64,000 bases of DNA. Source: Limanda limanda (lineage: Eukaryota; Chordata; Actinopteri; Pleuronectiformes; Pleuronectidae). This document shows positions 57,452-64,000 of the stretch, piece after piece. The notes beneath the pieces are model-generated. The model did no database searches and was not told the origin of the DNA. It was given only the letters and a program-made list of their open reading frames with translations. The stretch's first letter is position 1. Every line of letters starts with the position of its first letter. The stretch lies in contig NC_083637.1 in assembly GCF_963576545.1 (NCBI RefSeq), forward strand, positions 23,354,007 through 23,418,006. Reading direction: 5' to 3'. The position numbers and the translations under genes were made by a program.

Positions 57452-58126
57452 CTATGGAAGAGAAAAATTTAGATGTGAAACCTCAAATGCATTGTACCCC
57501 AAATTTCTGAGCATATTATTGTGCACTAGCACTGCCATCTCTTAAGCTGCAATACGTTTGCTCCTATTCTTTATACTATAGCATAGTCCAAGCACCCAAG
57601 CAACTAGGTGCAATCAGGGAGGAAATGACAGCTGTTACTTTCGTCCCGACACCTAACTTGCTTCTATACTTACATGTCAAACTTTAGGATGTGTTAGAGG
57701 ACTAATTCATCTAACTAACCAGCATAATTATAACACCTGAAACAGTAAACACAGCCGATAAAATTACCGCTCGAGTGCGTTTACTTTCCGTCACTGAAAA
57801 CAGGTCCTTGAATGTAACTCGGTCAAAGTAAGACGTATCCTCAAGATTTTTTTTTGCATTTTTTGCCGTTCTGTTAGGTCATTCATGCTGTAGCCTACAT
57901 GCTGACAAAGTTAGACTTGTATCAGACTTGTGTCGGCTCGGAGAAAAGCGCCCCCTTACTTTCGTCCCGCGTTACTTTCGACTAGGCTCTCCCGTACAGT
58001 GTATGCCCGGCTTAACATGCCTAGTTACAGCCTATCATGTTTTATCATGATAAACATTGATTCATTCATAATTCTAGAACATGACTTACGTAAAAGATTC
58101 ACAAGAAATTAGTATTTTTCACTTAC

Positions 58127-58147
58127 ACTTAAGTGACCAGAGGCCAT
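58127..58147 (-). CDS. leader exon, right copy (MASGHLS)
   Basis: ATG at 58147 followed by six codons and a GTAAGT donor. It differs from the left copy at 52218 by one residue (MASGHSS). It follows the shared promoter-like segment. The exons it should splice to are unclear: the candidates are the terminal exon at 57451 or lost sequence. Confidence 0.5.
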
Positions 58148-58795
58148 CGTGCCAAAGTCTCGTGTCTTCTTCTTTTCCAAGAATTGGCGGCAGTATTTCC
58201 TGCTAGTAAAGTTTTTCTAGAAAAAAAACTCCAGGACGCGTTTTAATGACGTCGTGTGGAGGCACTCTCACGTGATTGGCTTGGAGCAGTGAGACATCTG
58301 ATTGGCTACAGTCGATCCCCTCTTAGAAAAAACGCATTTGTGGATCAGGCTCCTGTCAGGGGAGTCTTAAAAGTCCACACACAAATGCAGCAAGGTTTAC
58401 AAATTAAAAGCACTCTGTAAATGCAGGTCCAACAGTTTATATATGAATGTAACAAGCTCCAAACATGTATTTGATGAAGATTGCAAATACTTTTACATGC
58501 GTATATTTGTGAATTTTTTTTCTATTTGTGTGTGCATCAGAAATATGTTCATGAATCTTATGTTTTACGTGTGAATTTTTTTACTTATATATGGAATGAA
58601 AGATATTTGTGTGTGAATTGAAAATGTATTTGTGTTTTGAGTCACATATATAAATAAATCCCCAAATAAATTTGTGGATCTTTTTTGCACATTTGTGGAT
58701 CTTTTTTGCGCATGTGGATCTTTTTTGCACATTTGAGGATCTTTTTTGCGCATGTATTCATTTCTGTGTGCATGTATTACTTATGAGACTGTTCT
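58148..58795 (-). promoter_or_regulatory. shared promoter-like segment, right copy
   Basis: Inverted copy of 51398-52217 with the same AAAAAAGATCCACA repeats, two CCAAT boxes, CACGTGAG and GACGTCATTA. It is shorter, because the roughly 130-bp stretch before the leader exon in the left copy is replaced by about 55 bp containing TTCTAGAAAAACTTTACTAG. Confidence 0.6.
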
Positions 58796-58809
58796 AGCTC
58801 TATAATATA

Positions 58810-60929
58810 TCACACATTTACAAGTTTTTCAAAAATAAACTGTTGTGTTCTCTGAAACAATGTTTTGCCATTGTTGTCATTTTGAAGAGGGTTAATGGCA
58901 TCATTCAGTTCTTGCAAATCCCTGTCATTCAATGGGGAAAATCTTCTTTTAGAGTTTGGTGAGGAACAAAAAACTCCCCCTGCTGTTGGGAGTTCTGGGT
59001 TGTGAAGATGAGGCAAATCATTGTCCAGAGTAAAAAGCTGAACTGGTGTTCTATTTCCTTCAGATGACAAGGAGTGATTGTTAAATCCAGCTTTGAATTC
59101 CTCCAAAGTGCGATTGATTCTCGGTAGAAAGACATAACTGAGATAAAATAGGTCTGTTGCATTGTCTATGTAAATATATACTTAAGTAAAAGTACTACAT
59201 CAACAATCCTACTTAAGTAAAAGTAAAAAGTACTTACTTTTAAATTTACTTTAAGTATTAAAAGTAAAAGTACTCACGCAATGGGTTGTCTCTCAATGTC
59301 TAGGCTGTGCCATTTTGATAAAGAATGCAGATATAGCTACTGGTAATACTCATGCCTCTACAGATGTCACTACTAGTAATAATTATAAGCAACAACATTT
59401 GCAGGTATGACTTGCCCCTTTAAGGAACGGGTCCAGAGAGTGACGCTGTGCACCTGGGAATTGTGGGAAAGGCGCAACTTGCGCAAGCAGTGTGTGAATA
59501 CGAGAAGTGAACGAGCACCTAGAGGTGATGAGAGTGTTGCCCCAGTGGACAGTCAATAAATAAAGTGGCGGCGTTAAATCTAAAGAAACGTCTCCTCCAC
59601 CTTCTTCACGGAGTGTTACGGACGGCTGCTTACCGGCCACTGTGTGTGTGTGTGTGCGTATGTGTGTGTGTCACCCAAATGCGTATGTGTGTGTGTGTCA
59701 CCCAGATGCGGAGCTGACGAGTGGGCACCCTCCGTCGGCCCAGCACAACAGAGTAGCTGATGGTTTGATAGTGATCAACTACGAACTTTAACAGGAAGAG
59801 TGGAAATGTTTGTTGGCGTGTGTGTGACTGTGTGTGCGTGTGTGGAGCGCTGGCGGTCAGTGACGGAGCTGCTCCGTCACAGCAACATTTTGGCGAAACT
59901 GTTCATAAAATGTAACGAGTAACCACACATATTGAAGAAATGTAGCGTAGTAAAAGTATAGATAATAGCTGCAAAATGTAATGGAGTAAAAGTAAAAAGT
60001 ATGCACTATTATTTTTACTTAAGTAAAGTACAGATACGTAAAAATTTACTTAAGTACAGTAACGAAGTAAAGATACTTCGTTACATTCCACCACTGTCTA
60101 TGTCTAGGACACCCAGGGATTGCAGTTCATAAAAAATGGGTGTATAAATATGGCAGCAGTTTTTGTTCAAGTCTCGGTTAAAACGCTCGATCCTCTGGTT
60201 GTGTACAGAACTTCCTGTTAAGACAGAGCCTTCACCTCTGCTTGCATGCATGTCCTCCCAAATCTGAGTGTTCTCTCCTCCGTGATCAGTCCTGATGTGC
60301 AGTGGTCTGCCAAACTGTCCAACAGCTGCAGTAAAGTGGTCTCTCACAGTTTCAGCACGATTATTGTTGGAGCAGTGAAGAAACATCAACATCCTACTGT
60401 AGCCGTCTATGGCACCATGAACAACCAATTTCCACCTAATCAACTTATGATTTCCATCTACATGCCATATGAAATTTGGATGTGGGACAGAGTATACTCG
60501 ACAAACTATTGCTGTTCTTCTCCTGGCTAAGACAACAATTGGGTCCATCCTTCGCAGTGAATCTCTTACACGTTGTCTTTGAACCACAATGTTTTTGGAG
60601 CGGAGATGCCCCATAAGCATCACTTCTCCAACATTTGGGTGTTCAGTTTTTATTTGTGACACTTCAAGATCCAATTGTTGATCACTGATGCTCTTAAATT
60701 TTGACATTGGGATATTATAGTCTTGCAGTAACTTGTAGAAAGTTGGCCTCGAGATTGAAAGAATAGACTAAATAACTAAATAAAATGGACAATCAAAAGA
60801 TGAGTTAACTGAGAGGTAAATGAGAAGTAAATCAAACAAATATGAACATGAATATTAATAAGTACTTACTGACAGACAGGTCACTGGAGCAAAGTCTGTT
60901 GCTGGTAAAGGTATGGTAGCGCTGGAGCC
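58810..60929 (-). pseudogene. rve/DDE integrase gene, intact but for a hAT insertion (integrase 1)
   Basis: A 60-nt exon (60929-60870, GSSATIPLPATDFAPVTCLS) is followed by a large exon starting at 60767. Removing the 924-bp hAT and one copy of its duplication leaves 60767-60097 plus 59164-58810, exactly 342 codons including the stop. The protein begins with a helix-turn-helix-like LSISRPTFYKLLQDYNIP. The core has WHVDGNHKLIRWKLVVHG (first Asp), AIDGYSRMLMFLH, RTDHGGENTQIW (second Asp) and SSVHNQRIERFNRD (catalytic Glu). The C-terminus is FYLSYVFLPRINRTLEEF to FIFEKLVNV. Unlike integrase 2, the core has no introns, so the two are separate lineages. An upstream exon probably lies beyond the hAT at 61382, outside the readable part. 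Confidence 0.82.
59173..60096. mobile_element. hAT insertion in integrase 1
   Basis: The right terminus is ...ATTCCACCACTG (60096), with the palindromic AAGTAAAGATACTTCGTTAC just inside. The flanks TCTATGTA (59165-59172) and TCTATGTC (60097-60104) are an 8-bp duplication with one mismatch. The left terminus has lost its CAGTG start. No transposase is present. Confidence 0.75.
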
Positions 60930-61009
60930 CTGAGGAGTTTGAAAATATAAACAAAATACCAAAGACGTTGTTATCTTGTCACATGTAGAAACAAAGAGAG
61001 ATAGGCTAC

Positions 61010-61381
61010 ATTTTATGTTTTTTTACAGTATGCACTCTGGTACCTTATTCACAATAAATTAATGTCTTTATCATTGTGACTGTCTCTGTCCTCCATCAGC
61101 ATAACTCTCTCTCTAGCCTGAGTAAAACACGGTTTTATGTTGTGAGTAAAGGCCAGCAGGTAAGCCAAGGTGAGATGTCTGACTGAGGACAGAGGCACAT
61201 TTACATTTGACCTCTGTTAGCTGTAACGCTAAATTATATCATTTATGCTTTGCTGCTCAGAACATCTTCACGTAATCTTTAACTCACATTTACACACCTT
61301 GCGCTTCAGCTCATGAGTTTGTCCCACTGCGTCACTTACCGGAGTGAGTTTTACTGTTTATAGAAACATATGTGCTACACA
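61010..61381. repeat. inverted arm shared with 46250-46650 (right)
   Basis: Reverse-complement match to the first intron of the HECT gene. In this copy it leads into the integrase 1 exons, so two different genes are attached to the same 5' region. It is interrupted at 61382 by hAT copy 3. Confidence 0.85.
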
Positions 61382-62134
61382 CAGTGTTGGGAAGGATACT
61401 TTCAAAACGTATTCCGTTACAGAATACAGAATACATGCCCAAAAATGTAATCTGTAACGTATTCCATTACATTAACTAATCTGAGTAACGTATTCTGAAT
61501 ACTTGGAATACTTCCGGTTTGTATTGCATTTTTGAAGTGTATGATTGCGGCGTTGTTATAGTCAGAGGAGCAGCAGCAGTTTAAACTCTCTCTCCACCGA
61601 TGCTGCGGGCCCGCTGGATGTCCGGCTCCCATCCACTCCCACCTCTGTGCCGGTCCCACCGGAGGCTGAACCCCCCCCTGCGCCAAGGCTGCCTCGCGCC
61701 TTGCAGCGATCGTTTCGGCGTCGGGTCTATTTTTTGCGCTTGACGCGAGCATATCGCTCCAGGAAACACACTGAAAAATGATTTTAAACGATATTGATGA
61801 CATTTTATATGATATAAATGATAAAGCATGCATCCCATAGTTTGTATTCCCCTTCTGTTGTCCTGGAGTTTTAAATTTACCAATTTGACCGATCACATTA
61901 TTAAATGCCCCCCTCCATACAGACACACAAGCAGTCATAAAGATAAAAAGAGAGAGGGGGGGGGGGGCGGAGAATACGTAATTTACCCTCGACACCCGAC
62001 ATTGAACGGAGCAAACAGCGGAGAAGTTCTTGAAGATGGATGACATTAAATTGGGTGCGGTGTCATATTACACCCCAGCTGCGTGGAGAGAGCAGGGCGT
62101 GGGGATGACGACACCGTTGCAAACGCGATGATGA

Positions 62135-62614
62135 TTGGCTGGGTGGGCGCGCGGATGCCCTGCTCACGCTGTCTCACTGCACGCTCTGACTACAGCTCAA
62201 GACAGCGACAATGGCGACGAGCCAGGGAAATTCAAACTTCGCTGGCTGCGGTCACAGGAGTTAAAGGATAAGGCTAAGGCAAGTTTGCTGGCAGAGTGCC
62301 GTAAAATTGTCCATGAAGAACCACAGCCAGGTACCAGCAGCACATCTTCACATCACACAGATTCTTCATCTTCAGCAGAAAACCAGGTGGCAGACTATAT
62401 TAGATCTTCAGAACAAAACTTAAACTCTCTGTGTGGATTTTCTCTCATCAAGAAAATTTCACTACGTTACAATGCTGCTACTCCATCTAGTGCACCTGTT
62501 GAGAGACTGTTCAGCCTGGGCAAACTTGTTTTCTCTCCGAAGAGGAACAGGCTGTCGGACAAAAGATTTGAAAAGCTTCTCCTCCTACGTTACAACCACT
62601 GGTTTAATTGTTAG
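62135..62614 (+). pseudogene. hAT transposase C-terminal (hATC) fragment
   Basis: A 159-residue frame. The last 60 residues ([20 protein letters not shown], then [20 protein letters not shown] and [10 protein letters not shown]) match the hAT C-terminal dimerisation domain, including the PSSxxVER(L/V)FS core. The RNase H-like catalytic domain is missing apart from short linker sequence. This supports the hAT assignment of copies 1 and 2. Confidence 0.85.
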
Positions 62615-62689
62615 ATGAGAGGAGTATTTCAGTATAGATAGATTAATGCATTGATCATTTTCACTGAGAATGAACAACATGTTAAGCTA

Positions 62690-63230
62690 CATTGAGAGTT
62701 GGATAGTGCTCTGTTTATTGTGCAATAATATACAGGTTCAGAGAATTGCACTACTTAAAGGTCAAATTTTCGATTGTTTCTTTTACAGAGATTTGCACTA
62801 TACTTAATGGCCAGATCTTCCTTTGTTACTTTTTACCCAAGTTTACATTTGCGTGTTTTGCACTTGATTGCAAAGTGTGAATAGCTGAATATTATTTATT
62901 TTTAACATTTCATTTTGTTACTGTTCTGAATATTTAAGAGTTGGATAGTGTTCTGTTTATTGTGCAATGGTATACAGGTTCAGAGAATTGCACTACTTAA
63001 AGGTCAAATTTTCGATTGTTTCTTTTTTACCCAAGTTTACTTTTTTGGGTATTTGGTTTTGTACTTGAATGCAAAGCGTGTGAATATTATTTTATTTTCA
63101 ATATTTAATTTTGTTACTCTACTGAATATTTAAGAGTTGGATAGTGTTATGTTTATTGTGCAATGGTATACAAGTACAGATAATGGCACTACTTAATGGC
63201 CAGATTTTCCTTTGTTTCTTTTTACCCAAG
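62690..63230 (+). repeat. three tandem 3' UTR repeats
   Basis: AGAGTTGGATAGTG followed by TGTTTATTGTGCAAT and GCACTACTTAA recurs at about 62694, 62936 and 63132. The spacing is about 242 and then 196 bp. It lies just after the hAT transposase stop. Confidence 0.8.
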
Positions 63231-63300
63231 TTTACATTTGCACTTGAATTAACTTTGCACTTGACTTCATAAACATCAACATGACCAGAGGTGTGACGCC

Positions 63301-64000
63301 GGGTTCACACCGGACACGTAAGCGTCGCGTAAGCGCAGCGTCAAGCCATAAATAACAGCTGGCTTCCATCCACTCCCATGTTAATCCCTTGTGCCGGCCC
63401 CACCGGAGGCTGAAGTGCAGCGCTGCGCCAAAACTGCCTCGCGTTGTGCAGCGATCCTTTCGGCGTCGAGTCTATTTTTTGCGCTTGATGCGAGCGTATC
63501 GCTCCAGGAAACACAGTGAAAAATGATTTTAAACGATATTGATGACATATTTTATATGATATAAATGATAAAATATGCATCCCATAGTTTGTATTCCCCT
63601 TCTGTTGTCCTGGAGTTTTAATTTGACCAATTTGACCAATCACATTATTAAATGTCCCCCTCTGCCCATCCAGACACACAAGCAGTCATAAAGATAAAAA
63701 GAGAGAGGGGGGGTCTACGTACTCTCCACATAGGCTTGAGTGGAGAATACGTAATTTACACTCGACACCCGACATTGAACGGAGCAAACAGCGGAGAAGT
63801 TCTTGAAGATAGATGACATTAAATGAATAATTGAAGTGGAGAAGTAGTACAGTGAGCTGTATGATCCTCGGCACATGTTGTATAAAGACAACATTAAAAA
63901 GGACAAATGCTGGGATGCTGTTGCAGTTAATGACAAATATCAGCTGTATGTGTGATTACGGAGAGGAATCGCAGGATGACTGCCGCGGAGTTCAGCGTGT
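63301..64000 (+). mobile_element. PIF/Harbinger-like element with MADF frame, truncated by window end
   Basis: Left terminus GGGTTCACACCGGACAC, a near match (one difference) to the inverted terminus in hAT copy 1 at 38101-38118. The body matches the shared part of copies 1-3 (GCGAGCGTATCGCTCCAGG; GACACCCGACATTGAACGGA). The MADF-type frame near 63810 has ATG changed to ATA and a TGA in codon 6, so it is not translated from that start. Confidence 0.55.

Larger units (their letters stand above)
61382..63296 (+). mobile_element. hAT element with transposase remnant (copy 3)
   Basis: The left terminus CAGTGTTGGGAAGGATAC is identical to copy 1, with flank GCTACACA at 61374-61381. The first 660 bp parallels copy 1, up to the MADF start ATGGATGACATTAAATTGGG (62036). 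It then departs into a transposase C-terminus. The right terminus is not seen in the window. Confidence 0.75.

Overview
The window looks like a chromosome segment from a ray-finned (teleost) fish. Genes are split by GT-AG introns. Transposon families typical of teleosts dominate: DIRS, L2- and L1-type LINEs, many hATs, piggyBac, PIF/Harbinger and a tRNA-derived SINE. Microsatellites are common, and there is a decayed 3' end of an 18S rRNA gene. I see no bacterial-style operons, CRISPR arrays or intact tRNA genes. All calls come from reading the sequence; no database search was run.

Layout. 0-6.7 kb is repeat-rich: a GC-rich hairpin minisatellite, hAT remnants, an 18S/ITS fragment, two exons of an SLC26A11-like sulfate/anion transporter on the minus strand, LINE scraps and an old LTR. 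6.78-15.6 kb holds the one host gene I can assemble completely. It lies on the minus strand and has nine coding exons: signal peptide, D8C (uromodulin/GP2 type), one SRCR domain and a ZP module. It encodes about 643 residues with no obvious membrane anchor. Its 5.7-kb first coding intron holds an L1-like fragment, a solo LTR and a SINE. 17.1-22.4 kb is a nested stack: a DNA transposon interrupted by a DIRS-like retrotransposon, which is interrupted by a solo LTR. The DIRS element has lost its recombinase end at a perfect hairpin.

24.9-39.8 kb is a head-to-tail array of a 2433-bp unit made of transposon parts. One unit carries a piggyBac with TTAA duplications. Another carries a hAT that encloses a broken histone H3 fragment next to a PIF/Harbinger end. 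40-46 kb contains a 1.1-kb hAT, an L2-type LINE inserted inside a second copy of the SLC26A11 exon, and a second copy of the H3-carrying hAT.

46.0-61.4 kb is the most unusual part. A 12-exon plus-strand gene encodes a UIM plus HECT-type ubiquitin ligase, with a single in-frame TGA. It is followed by a promoter-like segment and a DDE (rve) integrase gene. Facing it on the minus strand are a second integrase, intact apart from a hAT insertion, the same promoter segment, a leader exon and a lone terminal exon. The two halves share inverted arms, so this reads as two related HECT/integrase transposons inserted or recombined head to head. A short spliced-looking exon copy sits beside its unspliced source at 56.1-56.8 kb. 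The window ends in a hAT with a transposase C-terminus and a PIF/Harbinger copy with a MADF-type reading frame.

How the genes relate: only the SRCR-ZP gene looks like a conventional intact host gene. Almost everything else is mobile DNA or host fragments moved by it.
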